From positions 2,976,001 to 3,040,000 of the forward strand of contig NZ_JAZHRX010000001.1 in NCBI RefSeq assembly GCF_036924645.1: a DNA stretch of 64,000 nucleotides. The letters run 5' to 3'. The stretch is from Bradyrhizobium sp. AZCC 2176. GTDB taxonomy: Bacteria > Pseudomonadota > Alphaproteobacteria > Rhizobiales > Xanthobacteraceae. Within the stretch, counting starts at the first letter, position 1, and every line of letters starts with the position of its first letter. The position numbers and the translations under genes are program-made. Positions 33,868 through 42,537 of this stretch are shown here, in pieces. The notes under the pieces are model-generated. The model did no database searches. It was not told the origin of the DNA and worked only from the letters and a program-made list of their open reading frames with translations.

Positions 33868-34856
33868 TGGCTGCCGCGAATATTCCGTCCGAACAGATCG
33901 ATCTCCTGATCTATGGGCCCGTCCGGCCGATCCTGGAAAACGGCTTTTCGGATCAGTTCGTCCTGCATATGGCGGAGAGCCGCGCCGACCTTGAGCGGTT
34001 GACGCCCGATACGATAGCGAAGATCCGCGGCATGGCGGTGACCTATCACATGGTGCCGGCCGATGCGAAGGCGCTGTCGCAATTTCCGAAGCTCGAAATC
34101 ATTGCGAGCTTCGGCGTCGGCTACGATCATGTCGATTCCGCCTATGCACGTGAGCACAATATCGTCGTCACCAACACGCCCGACGTGCTGACCGAGGAGG
34201 TCGCCGACGTCGCTATGGGCTTGCTGATCTCGACCCTGCGAGAGTTTGTCAAGGCCGACCGCTATCTGCGCTCCGGCCAGTGGCAGACGCAGAATTATCC
34301 CTTGAGCGTCGGCTCGCTGCGCGACCGCAACATCGGCATCGTCGGCATGGGCCGCATTGGCCAGGCCATCGGACGCCGGTTAGAGGCCTCGCGCGTGCCG
34401 GTGTCCTATCACTCGCGTAATCCGTCTTCGGCCGTCTCCTACAAGCACTATGGCGACCTGATGGAAATGGCGAAGGCGGTGGACACGCTGATCGTGATCG
34501 TCCCCGGCGGCGCCTCTACCGCAAAGATGATCAATGCCGACGTGCTGAAGGCGCTCGGTCCGCGCGGCGTGCTGATCAACGTCGCACGTGGCTCCGTGGT
34601 TGACGAGCCGGCGCTGGTTGCGGCGCTGAAATCCGGCACCATCCTCGCGGCAGGCCTCGACGTGTTTGCCAACGAGCCGAACGTGCCGGACGAGCTGAAG
34701 GCCATGCAAAATGTCGTGCTGTTGCCACACATCGGCTCGGCTTCGGTGGTAACGCGCAACGCCATGGATCAACTCGTCGTCGATAACCTGAAAAACTGGT
34801 TTGCCGGCAAGGCGCCGTTGACGCCCGTGCCGGAAACCCCGGTAAAGAGACGCTGA
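33867..34856 (+). CDS. D-isomer-specific 2-hydroxyacid dehydrogenase (hydroxypyruvate/glyoxylate reductase-like)
   Basis: 329 residues. The NAD(P) loop is G-I-V-G-M-G-R-I-G near residue 157. The family catalytic Arg/Glu/His set appears in N-V-A-R-G-S-V-V-D-E, D-V-F-A-N-E-P and L-P-H-I-G-S-A. The I-A-S-F-G-V-G-Y-D-H-V-D segment near residue 80 is typical of the hydroxypyruvate reductase group. GGAAAGGA precedes the ATG, which overlaps the permease stop by one base. It would reduce a 2-oxo acid or oxidise a 2-hydroxy acid derived from the imported compound. Confidence 0.87.
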   Translation: MAAANIPSEQIDLLIYGPVRPILENGFSDQFVLHMAESRADLERLTPDTIAKIRGMAVTYHMVPADAKALSQFPKLEIIASFGVGYDHVDSAYAREHNIVVTNTPDVLTEEVADVAMGLLISTLREFVKADRYLRSGQWQTQNYPLSVGSLRDRNIGIVGMGRIGQAIGRRLEASRVPVSYHSRNPSSAVSYKHYGDLMEMAKAVDTLIVIVPGGASTAKMINADVLKALGPRGVLINVARGSVVDEPALVAALKSGTILAAGLDVFANEPNVPDELKAMQNVVLLPHIGSASVVTRNAMDQLVVDNLKNWFAGKAPLTPVPETPVKRR

Positions 34857-35557
34857 TGTCGCGCAGGCGTTCGAGCATCACGGCGGCAGCGCTGACGGCG
34901 CTGCTCGCGCTTGCGCCGCAGGCCGCGGCGCAGGATGCCTCGACGCTGAAGAAGGACATGATCGGGCAGTGGGAGCTTGCCACCACCGAGCGCAGCAAGA
35001 CCTGCGTCGTCACGCTGAAGGGCGATACGACGGCGCAGGGGCTGAAGCTTGAGCTCGAGCCCGGCTGTGTCAAGGCGTTGCCGTTTACAAAGGATATCAC
35101 CGCCTGGAATATCAAGGGGCTGGATATCGTGCGGCTGCAGGACGCGGCAGGCCAGCCGGTGATCGACTTCACCGAGGTCGAGAGCGGCATTTTCGAAGGC
35201 CTGCGGACCGGCGAGGGGGTCTACATCCTGCAGAACCTCGCCGCCGCCCGCTCGCTTGCCAAGTCGATGGACCAGATGATCGGCGACTGGTCGATGGTCC
35301 GCGGCAACGGCCAGACCATCTGCGGGTTGACGCTGACCAATACCGAGGCGACCGGCGATAATTTCCAGGTGTTTTTGAAGCCGAAATGCGATCCGGCGAT
35401 CGCAGCTTTTGCGCCGAACCAATGGCGGCTGGACCGTGGGCAGATGATCCTGATGTCGGCGACAGGCCAGACCTGGCAGTTCGAGGCCGATGACAATGCG
35501 CAGTGGCGGCGGGTGCCTGACACGGCCGATCCCCTGATCATGGTCCGGGGGCAGTAG
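34856..35557 (+). CDS. tandem AprI/Inh-type protease inhibitor domain protein
   Basis: 233 residues with a signal peptide (cleavage near A-Q-D, residue 26) and two Inh-fold domains. Each starts M-I-G-x-W and has one cysteine pair (C50-C71, C156-C178), an eight-stranded-barrel pattern, and a W/G/F-E ending. AprI/Inh proteins are periplasmic inhibitors of serralysin-type metalloproteases, and related domains occur in rhizobial and Brucella Omp19 lipoproteins that protect against host proteases. A double-domain form without a lipobox is seen here. Its ATG overlaps the dehydrogenase stop by one base, although the functional link is not obvious. Confidence 0.75.
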   Translation: MSRRRSSITAAALTALLALAPQAAAQDASTLKKDMIGQWELATTERSKTCVVTLKGDTTAQGLKLELEPGCVKALPFTKDITAWNIKGLDIVRLQDAAGQPVIDFTEVESGIFEGLRTGEGVYILQNLAAARSLAKSMDQMIGDWSMVRGNGQTICGLTLTNTEATGDNFQVFLKPKCDPAIAAFAPNQWRLDRGQMILMSATGQTWQFEADDNAQWRRVPDTADPLIMVRGQ

Positions 35558-35701
35558 GACCCAATTGTCCGTGAATCAGGGCGTCCACTCATAAAGGCGA
35601 TGCCGGCTTCTGACGGCCAAGCGGAAAGCTTCTGATCGGTTACAGCATTACCGCTCGTGACCCTGAGCGGACAGCCCGGTCGCATCAATTGAAATGAAAA
35701 T

Positions 35702-35730
35702 AAAAAAAGCCCCGGCAAAGGCCGAGGCTT
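35702..35730 (-). terminator. rho-independent terminator for the outer-membrane protein gene
   Basis: On the minus strand, AAGCCTCGGCC and GGCCGGGGCTT-like arms (one mismatch, TTT loop region) are followed by a run of seven T. It lies about 35 bases after the stop of the barrel protein at 35764, the right place and direction. It could also stop read-through from the left. Confidence 0.75.
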
Positions 35731-35763
35731 CTGATTCTTATCGGATCGATCGATGAAAATAGA

Positions 35764-36546
35764 TCAGTATTTCGCGACCACGGGGCCGCCGAACGTGTAG
35801 TTGATGCGGATCGTTCCCATGTCGATGTTCTGCCGGATGTTGTCGCTGCGCGTGACCGCAATCGCCGACTGCGGGAACGTCACGTTGGAGTTGCCCATGA
35901 ACAGGTGGTTGTATTCGACGGCAACCGACCAGCGCGGCGCAAAACCGATTTCAATTCCGGCCCCGACGGTGCCGCCCCAGCGGGTGTCGCTTGCCTGATT
36001 GAACGGGACACCGGCGGCGGCGAAGCCGTTTCCTACCGGAAAGAAGCTGCTGTATTTGTTATGGGTGACCGCAGCGCCGCCCTTGACGTACAGCAGAACG
36101 CTGTTGAAGGCGTAGCCGACCTGACCGGTGAACAGACCGATGGCGTCGACCTTAGTCTGGTTCACGTACGGAATGAGCGCGGTCAGGCTCGAATTCGATC
36201 CCTTCAAATTGGCCCAATCGCCCTGGGCCTCGACGCCGAACACCCAATTGGCGGCCTGCCAGCGATACCCGATCTGGCCTCCGGCCAGGCCGCCGGTCGC
36301 ATCGTGACAGCCTTCGCTCGGGGTATTGGCAATCGGAAGGCCGGCAACGCTGGTGAGCGTGTAGCATTCACGGCTCGAGGCGCCCCCGCCGTTGATGCCG
36401 ACGTAGAAGCCGCCCCAATTGTAGATCGGTGCGATCACCGGAGGCGCCTTGGTGTAGACCCTGGCGGGAAGATCGGCGGCGGAAGCTGTGCCCGAAAAGC
36501 CAGCCATCGACGCAAGCGCAAAGCCAACCACTGCAACACGACGCAT
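35764..36546 (-). CDS. Omp25/RopB-type outer-membrane beta-barrel protein
   Basis: 260 residues. The signal peptide ends A-S-A-A-D near residue 24. P-P-V-I-A-P-I-Y-N-W-G-G-F-Y-V-G-I-N-G-G opens an eight-stranded barrel. V-F-G-V-E-A-Q-G-D-W, G-L-F-T-G-Q-V-G-Y-A and W-S-V-A-V-E-Y-N-H-L-F-M-G are strand repeats. The last residues (R-I-N-Y-T-F-G-G-P-V-V-A-K-Y) form the family's C-terminal strand. GGGGAG precedes the ATG at 36546. These are abundant surface proteins of rhizobia. Two cysteines (near residues 57 and 76) in an extracellular loop are less common. Confidence 0.88.
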   Translation of the reverse strand: MRRVAVVGFALASMAGFSGTASAADLPARVYTKAPPVIAPIYNWGGFYVGINGGGASSRECYTLTSVAGLPIANTPSEGCHDATGGLAGGQIGYRWQAANWVFGVEAQGDWANLKGSNSSLTALIPYVNQTKVDAIGLFTGQVGYAFNSVLLYVKGGAAVTHNKYSSFFPVGNGFAAAGVPFNQASDTRWGGTVGAGIEIGFAPRWSVAVEYNHLFMGNSNVTFPQSAIAVTRSDNIRQNIDMGTIRINYTFGGPVVAKY

Positions 36547-36761
36547 TCCAACTCCCCCAGCGCAATCGAAAATGGTAACGCGTTCTGGCATGGACTCGCC
36601 AAGTGCGCCAGACTGCCGCACTTCCAGGTTGCAGCTTTCTGAGATGTGTTGCGAAAACGCCTCAAGCGCCCGCAGCGAACTTCCATCCGACGAAGCGCCT
36701 GCTATTGGCCCCAAGCCGCCAGTAAAGGACGGGCAGAGCATTTCCGCTCTGCCCACCAAGT

Positions 36762-37391
36762 TCAGACGTCTACTTGTTCTGCTATTGCGAGCGCGTCGTC
36801 GACCTCAATTCCCAGGTAGCGGACGGTGCTCTCGATTTTCGTATGCCCCAGAAGAAGCTGCACGGCCCGCAGGTTGCCTGTGCGCCGATAGATGAGGGTC
36901 GCCTTTGTTCGACGCAGTGAATGCGTTCCGAACAGGTGAGGATCCAACCCTATACCGGCCAGCCAACCCGACAACAGCCGCGGGTACTGCCGAGTGGTCA
37001 GGCTGCACTCGGGTCGCCTGCGGCCGGTGAACAGACAGTCGCCCGGCTTCTTGCCGGTTGCCCTTAGATAGTCATCGATGGCCTGGCGGGTGGACTCAGT
37101 AAGCTCGAATTTGACCGGCCGTCCGGTTTTCTTCTGGCGGACGCTTGCCCTGTCGGCTGCATAACCGCTTGGTGCGACCTCATCGACTTTCAGGGCTACC
37201 ACATCGCAGCCACGAAGCTTGCTGTCGATGGCAATGTTGAACAACGCCAGATCACGGAGTCGACCTTCGACCTGGAGCTTCGTCCGGATGGACCAGACGT
37301 GCTTCGGGCGGAGTGGCGGCTTCGCGCCGACGATCTTTCCCTTGTTCCACGGGACGTGCTTGGACGCGCTAGTGCTCGGGACATCGGCCAT
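36762..37391 (-). CDS. tyrosine recombinase, catalytic domain only
   Basis: 209 residues with all the expected catalytic residues: R60 (S-K-L-R-G-C-D), H157 and R160 (T-H-S-L-R-R), H183 (L-G-H-T-K-I) and Y192 (T-V-R-Y-L-G). The usual core-binding domain is missing. The N-terminus instead has W-N-K-G-K-I-V-G-A-K-P-P-L-R-P-K. Stand-alone integrases of this short form are scattered in Proteobacteria and on plasmids. It marks the edge of a stretch of unfamiliar, apparently AT-richer genes (to about 39.1 kb). No att site or tRNA was found beside it. Confidence 0.85.
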   Translation of the reverse strand: MADVPSTSASKHVPWNKGKIVGAKPPLRPKHVWSIRTKLQVEGRLRDLALFNIAIDSKLRGCDVVALKVDEVAPSGYAADRASVRQKKTGRPVKFELTESTRQAIDDYLRATGKKPGDCLFTGRRRPECSLTTRQYPRLLSGWLAGIGLDPHLFGTHSLRRTKATLIYRRTGNLRAVQLLLGHTKIESTVRYLGIEVDDALAIAEQVDV

Positions 37392-37541
37392 GATGACCTC
37401 CTCAGTTAATGAGGCTGGTCATTCTCTAGCCGGTAACCTTCTGAACAGCGTCGGCTTTCGGAGGATTGCAGGCGTACTTGGTCCAATTCGATCGATCGGA
37501 AGGGCGCAAATGACCCGTAGCAGAACTTCGAGACTGACGCG

Positions 37542-38309
37542 CTAGCGCGGTCGCTGCTGCCACTCCCTCAAGCTCTTCCAACACTCCGATCCGATGTCGG
37601 TACTAGACAATTTTTGCTTTATCTTTTTCATCGCGTCATCAGATTGATCAAAGTCGGCCGTACTCAAGCTGTTGGCGAGCGTATTCTTGTCCTGGTATCG
37701 CGCACCATCGAGCATAAAGCAGGAGTAGTATGGTATCCAAGGCAGCTTTTCTTCGATCCCTTTTGTGATGGGTTCATCTGTGACTTCCAACGTGATTTCG
37801 TTCCAATTAACGCCCGGCGCCAGCGTCGCCTGCAAATTATTTGGATCGACCTCGGTTACGGTGCTTGGGTCATTCACGTTTGCGAAAGTGACAAGGTCAG
37901 GCAGTTCATTCGGGGCAATTGTTCGAGCGCCGCGCTTGCGGGCAATTTGAGCCAGGGTATCCATGACGTCAGCCGAGAGAGGGATGTCGTAGAGCCGGGA
38001 TAATTGCGTGGTTGGCCTCCACTGCCTAGAAGACGGTTGAGTTTGCCTCCCGATCAAGGCGATCAACGGCGGCGCACCTGGACCAAGGTCCAAATACAAC
38101 GCTTCGCCGCGAAGCTTGTGCATAATTCCTCTTGCAGGAATCGAGACCTCAAAAAAAGTCACCTCCGCTACGCTTGAACCACGCTTGACGCCATCGGCTG
38201 TATTGACTGCCAACGTCAGCTTGTAGCGGTAGCTCTCGCTTCTCCCGCATCCTGCGAGCGCGAGGGCCACCGCGAGCACCGCTGAAAAACGGATGTGTAA
38301 ACGTACCAT
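37542..38309 (-). CDS. hypothetical lipoprotein
   Basis: 255 residues from the ATG at 38309. A signal sequence with lipobox L-A-G-C (Cys at about residue 21) is followed by a soluble domain with Y-K-L-T-L-A-V-N-T-A-D-G-V-K-R-G-S-S-V, a phrase seen in various uncharacterised bacterial lipoproteins. Two cysteines near the end (Y-S-C-F-M and S-E-C-W) may pair. I do not recognise the function. The sequence looks AT-richer than its neighbours, and the gene lies next to the integrase, so it may be acquired. Confidence 0.65.
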   Translation of the reverse strand: MVRLHIRFSAVLAVALALAGCGRSESYRYKLTLAVNTADGVKRGSSVAEVTFFEVSIPARGIMHKLRGEALYLDLGPGAPPLIALIGRQTQPSSRQWRPTTQLSRLYDIPLSADVMDTLAQIARKRGARTIAPNELPDLVTFANVNDPSTVTEVDPNNLQATLAPGVNWNEITLEVTDEPITKGIEEKLPWIPYYSCFMLDGARYQDKNTLANSLSTADFDQSDDAMKKIKQKLSSTDIGSECWKSLREWQQRPR

Positions 38310-38706
38310 CACCGCGTTGACCCCATTTGACCTCTTCAACGAGCGCCTGTTGCGGACGCGACAGGTTCGGATAGTCATTCCTCCATATGGCATGCACAAG
38401 TTGTAAGGTGCGTTAGCTCCCGGCGGCCTTTTGATGCTTTGGCTTTACCGCTCGTTAACCGGGCGGCTGTGGCATCCAGAGCGAGGTCGGGTTATGGCAC
38501 CTTTGAGACATGCCGACGGACTCTGAACTTGTCTGCTTATCGGGGTAGACCGGAAGTGCTCGGCGCCCCGTCAGAACGACGCGAATGACCGGTTACCATT
38601 CAGCGGCCTGAAGCGGAACTAGAATGGTGTTGAAGCCGTGCGCCTCTAGCATCCGATGGCTTGCCCTTCGACTAATAACGAGGTGCAGGATCTGTTTGCG
38701 AAACTG
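38310..38706. other. intergenic region, nothing identified
   Basis: 397 bases with no supported ORF, hairpin or repeat. The region upstream of the lipoprotein gene should hold its promoter. Confidence 0.5.
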
Positions 38707-38895
38707 TTAGAAAAACGATTTGACCGTCAGCCCTGCTGCGCGGGCATCCTGTATGAATGTATGCGCTTCCTCATTGGACATTGTAAGGTCAACGCCGCCG
38801 AGGAATTTCTCTCCTTTGGGTGTGTTCGCACGGAACGTCGTCTCGTGTCTGCCTATATGAACCGTATAATCAATATCGCTTGGTGCTTCGGGCAT
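38707..38895 (-). CDS. small hypothetical protein (62 aa)
   Basis: A 62-residue soluble, mixed-charge protein (M-P-E-A-P-S-D-I-D-Y-T-V-H-I-G-R...). It is supported mainly by a very strong ribosome site, GAGGAGG, five bases before the ATG at 38895. No signal peptide or known domain. The C-terminus has L-T-M-S-N-E-E-A-H-T-F-I-Q-D-A-R-A-A-G-L, a helix typical of small alpha/beta proteins. It lies in the possibly acquired stretch. Confidence 0.6.
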   Translation of the reverse strand: MPEAPSDIDYTVHIGRHETTFRANTPKGEKFLGGVDLTMSNEEAHTFIQDARAAGLTVKSFF

Positions 38896-39160
38896 GGCAT
38901 CCTCCTCGATCCCGAAGCGAGTATATTGTGTCCATTTCAACCGGTCCTACAAGGCGGCAATTGCGAGATAACGCTGCGGCGCGGTCGATCGTGATTGTGG
39001 GGTGAAGAATCGTGCTCAGTATATCTGCGGGCAGACCGGCCGTATTGGTCCGCTATTGTGCACAAAGCAGACCTCTGGTGAGGTCTGCCATCGCACCGCT
39101 ATCAGGGGGTGCAGCAGACATCCGCGCCTCAATCTGCCGCGGGATCTATGAGTGCGTGTC

Positions 39161-39667
39161 CTAGCGCCCGATCACGCCTGCCACTTGAGATGCAATATGT
39201 TCGGCGAGCATGTGATATCCTTCCGGGGTGAGATGCTGGCCGTCGGGCTGATGCGGTAATCCCCTGAAACTGCTGTTTGGAATCATGATCACCGGGATGC
39301 CGCGCGCACTTAACTGGCTCTGAATTTCCGATGTCCGATCGGGCGAGCCCTTGCGCCGGTCGTTGCCGCCCGGCTGTAGGATGACGGCGCTGGTGCCTTT
39401 CGGTACGGCCTGGTCCAGACGCCGCAACATGCCTTCCGTGGTGTCGCCGTTAATGCCGGCGTTTACGACACGGACGTTGGCCCCTTTGGCCCGCAATATC
39501 GCCTCGAGTTGCGCCGGATAGGCCTGCCCCCGCGCGACCCCCTTGCCATAAGTGTTACTGGCGCCCAGCGCCACGATGGTGGCGGCGCCGGCTGGCGCGG
39601 TTGCGAAAAGGAAGAAGGCCGCCAGGATGACACCCGGGATAGCGGGCCGAAAAGAGTGCGGTTTCAT
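39161..39667 (-). CDS. exported SGNH/GDSL hydrolase (arylesterase/lysophospholipase-like)
   Basis: 168 residues from the ATG at 39667. The signal peptide ends near A-G-A-A. The nucleophile block is A-L-G-A-S-N-T-Y-G (Ser about residue 36), block II has N-A-G-I-N-G-D-T-T, block III is Q-P-G-G-N-D-R-R, and block V is D-G-Q-H-L-T-P-E-G-Y with the Asp/His pair. This is the TesA-like arrangement, periplasmic, acting on acyl esters. The frame extends upstream to 39760 without conserved sequence. Confidence 0.83.
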   Translation of the reverse strand: MKPHSFRPAIPGVILAAFFLFATAPAGAATIVALGASNTYGKGVARGQAYPAQLEAILRAKGANVRVVNAGINGDTTEGMLRRLDQAVPKGTSAVILQPGGNDRRKGSPDRTSEIQSQLSARGIPVIMIPNSSFRGLPHQPDGQHLTPEGYHMLAEHIASQVAGVIGR

Positions 39668-39869
39668 ACTTGCCCCCATTTGCATCGGTGCAGGAAGCCT
39701 ACAGGCCCAATATCCTCTGGCGCAACCGGATGGGCGGGGCGGTCCGTGGGAAGCCGCCAAAATTTAATTCAGGGTCCTGTCGATCCGACGCCCTCCCGTT
39801 CGTCGTCTTCCATAGCGAGACAGTTTCGTGGCGATTGCCGCCGCGGCTCGCCTCAACGGGAGTTCTTCG

Positions 39870-40268
39870 ATGCGCTTCATGTCTATCGTTACCTCACCCC
39901 AGCCTGACAAAGCCCCGACCCCCGGCCTGATGGAAGCGATGGGCAAGCTCGCCGAGCGCGAGATCAAAGCCGGCCGCATGCTCGATATGGGCGGCCTGAT
40001 GCCGATTGCCATGGGCGGCGCGCAGGTCAGGATCACCAATGGCAAGCTCAGCGTAACCGACGGGCCGTTTGTGGAAAGCAAGGAGCTGATCGGCGGCTAC
40101 GCGATCTTCGAATTCCGCGACATGGAGGAGGCGGTGGCGGCCGCGAGGGAATTCATGCAACTGCACCTCGAGCACATGCCGGGCTGGGAAGGCACCTGCG
40201 AAGTTCGCGTGCTGGCGACGCCGGGCGTGGATGGCGCATGTGAGGCCGGCATTCGCGCCCACGCGTGA
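39870..40268 (+). CDS. YCII/DGPF-domain protein
   Basis: 132 residues: a YCII-like fold with the D-G-P-F motif (V-T-D-G-P-F-V-E-S-K-E near residue 65) and G-G-Y-A-I-F-E. Proteins of this family are almost always encoded beside an ECF42-type sigma factor, as here (31 bases upstream of it). Their biochemical role is unknown. GGGAG precedes the ATG at 39870. Confidence 0.85.
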   Translation: MRFMSIVTSPQPDKAPTPGLMEAMGKLAEREIKAGRMLDMGGLMPIAMGGAQVRITNGKLSVTDGPFVESKELIGGYAIFEFRDMEEAVAAAREFMQLHLEHMPGWEGTCEVRVLATPGVDGACEAGIRAHA

Positions 40269-40299
40269 TGTGCATGCTTGGCAGACGCAGTCGGCGGCG

Positions 40300-41577
40300 A
40301 TGACGGCCGCCGACGTCCATCGCACCATCCTCGCGGTCTGGCGCGTCGAACAGCCGCGCCTGATCACCGGCCTGTCCCGGATGTTGCGCGATGTGACGCT
40401 GGCCGAAGACCTGACGCAGGAAGCCCTGGTGGCGGCGCTCGAACATTGGCCCGCCACCGGCGTTCCGGAAAAGCCCGGCGCGTGGTTGATGGCCACCGCC
40501 AAACGCCGCGCGCTTGATGATTTGCGCCGCCGCAGCATGCTCGCGCGCAAGCACGAGATGCTGATACGCGACCTGGAGCAGGAGCAGCAGGCGATGCCCG
40601 ATCCGGACGCCGGCCTGGACGACGATATCGGCGACGAGCTGCTGCGGCTGATCTTCACTGCCTGCCATCCGCGACTGTCGCGCGAGTCGCGGGCAGCGCT
40701 GGCGCTGAAGATGATCTGCGGCCTGACCACGGAAGAGATCGCCCGCGCCTTCCTGCAGCCGGAGGCGACGATTTCCCAGCGCATCGTGCGCGCCAAGCGC
40801 ACGCTCTCGGAGTCCGGGCTTAGTTATGAAACCCCGCGCGGCGCGGAGCTTTCGGAACGGCTGGCCTCGGTGCTGGAGGTCGTCTATCTCATCTTCAACG
40901 AGGGCTATACGGCCGCCCGCGGCGACGAATGGCTGCGGCCGCAGCTTTGCCACGACGCGCTGCGCATGGGCAGGGTGCTGATACAGGTCGCGCCGCGGGA
41001 GGCCGAAGCCCACGGCCTGCTCGCGCTGATGGAGCTGAACGCTTCGCGCACCGCGGCGCGCACCGATGCTGCCGGCGATCCGATTCTCTTGATGGACCAG
41101 AACCGGATGCTGTGGGACCGGCTTCAGATCCGCCGCGGCTTATCGGCGTTGGCGCGGGCATGCGAACTCGGCGACGGGCGAGGATTCTACGCGCTGCAAG
41201 CCGCGATCGTCGCCTGTCACGCCAGAGCCGTCACGCCTGACGACACGGAGTGGCCGCGCATCGCGAGGCTCTATGGCGAGCTCTCAGGTCTGGTGCGCTC
41301 GCCGATCGTCGAGCTCAACCGCGCGGTGGCGATCGGCATGGCCGAGGGGCCGGCGGCGGCGCTCGCGATCGTGGACGGATTGGCGGGCGAGCCTGTGCTG
41401 AAGAACTATCATCTCTTGCCGAGCGTCCGCGGCGATCTGCTTTTCAGGCTCGGCCGCGTTGCGGAAGCTCGTGCGGCGTTCGAGCTGGCATCGGCGCTTG
41501 CGGCCAACAAGCGCGAACGCGAATTGTTGAAGCGGCGGGCCACCGAAGCAGGCGGTGGCGCACCGGAGCCTTCTTGA
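40300..41577 (+). CDS. ECF-type RNA polymerase sigma factor, ECF42-like
   Basis: 425 residues. Sigma region 2 covers the first 90 (E-D-L-T-Q-E-A-L-V-A-A-L-E-H-W-P) and region 4 lies around residues 110-170 (L-T-T-E-E-I-A-R-A-F-L-Q-P-E-A-T-I-S-Q-R-I-V-R-A-K). A long C-terminal extension of about 240 residues (helical, TPR-like, with A-R-A-A-F-E near the end) is the mark of ECF42. No anti-sigma factor adjoins. The extension is thought to control activity. Its target is usually the DGPF gene, here directly upstream. Confidence 0.87.
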   Translation: MTAADVHRTILAVWRVEQPRLITGLSRMLRDVTLAEDLTQEALVAALEHWPATGVPEKPGAWLMATAKRRALDDLRRRSMLARKHEMLIRDLEQEQQAMPDPDAGLDDDIGDELLRLIFTACHPRLSRESRAALALKMICGLTTEEIARAFLQPEATISQRIVRAKRTLSESGLSYETPRGAELSERLASVLEVVYLIFNEGYTAARGDEWLRPQLCHDALRMGRVLIQVAPREAEAHGLLALMELNASRTAARTDAAGDPILLMDQNRMLWDRLQIRRGLSALARACELGDGRGFYALQAAIVACHARAVTPDDTEWPRIARLYGELSGLVRSPIVELNRAVAIGMAEGPAAALAIVDGLAGEPVLKNYHLLPSVRGDLLFRLGRVAEARAAFELASALAANKRERELLKRRATEAGGGAPEPS

Positions 41578-41579
41578 TT

Positions 41580-41891
41580 TCAGATGTAGCGGAACTGCTG
41601 CCGCTCGCGCCTCGCGAGTTTCGGAATTGCCTGCCCGAGGATGATGTTCTTGAAGTGATCGGTCTGCTGATGCTCGGCGAACGCCGCCTCACCCGCGAAC
41701 ACCTCGTAGAAGAAGAATTCTCTCGGCTTGGCGACATTCTGGTGAATCCGGAATTCCTTTACGCCCGGTTCCCGCTGCGCCTGGGGAAGAAAGTCTTTCA
41801 GAAGTGCTGCGACCGTAGCTTCCTCTCCGGAATTGACCTCCCAGAATGCGGTGACGATCAGGTGCTGGTTCGCGCTGTCGGTGGTTGTCAT
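41580..41891 (-). CDS. antibiotic biosynthesis monooxygenase (ABM) domain protein, putative quinol monooxygenase
   Basis: 103 residues forming a dimeric alpha/beta-barrel of the ABM family: L-I-V-T-A-F-W-E-V-N-S-G-E-E, then E-P-G-V-K-E-F-R-I-H-Q-N and F-F-F-Y-E-V-F, ending in the usual H-x-x-T-D-H-F region. These act on quinols or have unassigned roles. AGGAGAG precedes the ATG at 41891. It is convergent with the sigma-factor gene, two bases apart. Confidence 0.8.
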   Translation of the reverse strand: MTTTDSANQHLIVTAFWEVNSGEEATVAALLKDFLPQAQREPGVKEFRIHQNVAKPREFFFYEVFAGEAAFAEHQQTDHFKNIILGQAIPKLARRERQQFRYI

Positions 41892-42069
41892 GCTGCTCTC
41901 CTGTGAAGCCCGGCGCCGTTCGATTCCGGCACCGGCAACTGAATCACCATGCCCGATTTTCTGACGTCGATGCTTCGGCAACAGTCGAACTATAATATCT
42001 GTATCCTGTTCGGAACCGCGCGCGTGCCGAGCGCGTTTTCCGGGCGTTCGTTGGCAATGGAGCAGACGC

Positions 42070-42447
42070 ATGGCGAAAAAGACCGTGCTCGCGATCGGCG
42101 TCGAGCCTTCCTTGGTCGACTTCAGTGCCTTCCCGGGGCTCACGGCCGAACTGGTGAGGAGCTACATCGACGCTCAGATCGCGCAGCTTCGTGCGATGGG
42201 CTATGAGGCCGATAGTTGCCTGATCGACCTCGGCGACACGGCCGAAGCCGTTGCTGCTGCGGCGCTGGGCGCAAAGCATTATGATTGCGTGGTGATCGGC
42301 GCCGGCCTGCGCGAGCCGCGGGAGCGGCTGCTTCTGTTCGAACGGATCATCAATCTGGTTCACCTCGGCGCGCCGCAAACCCGTATTTGCTTCAACACCA
42401 CGCCGGCCAACACTGCCGAGGCGGTGCGGCGATGGGTCGAGCCGTAA
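42070..42447 (+). CDS. conserved hypothetical protein (125 aa)
   Basis: 125 residues without signal peptide. A Rossmann-like alternation of strands and helices is evident (T-V-L-A-I-G-V-E-P, A-L-G-A-K-H-Y-D-C-V-V-I-G-A-G-L-R, R-I-C-F-N-T-T-P). I remember similar small proteins annotated as hypothetical in rhizobia. GGAG at 42059-42062 supports the ATG at 42070. Function unknown. Confidence 0.68.
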   Translation: MAKKTVLAIGVEPSLVDFSAFPGLTAELVRSYIDAQIAQLRAMGYEADSCLIDLGDTAEAVAAAALGAKHYDCVVIGAGLREPRERLLLFERIINLVHLGAPQTRICFNTTPANTAEAVRRWVEP

Positions 42448-42537
42448 GCGCGCCTGCGCTTCCAGGTCATCTGACTGATGCGCCGTCGCAGGCAGTGAGA
42501 GCTGGCCGCCAACGGGGGCCGCGATGGCACTACAAGC

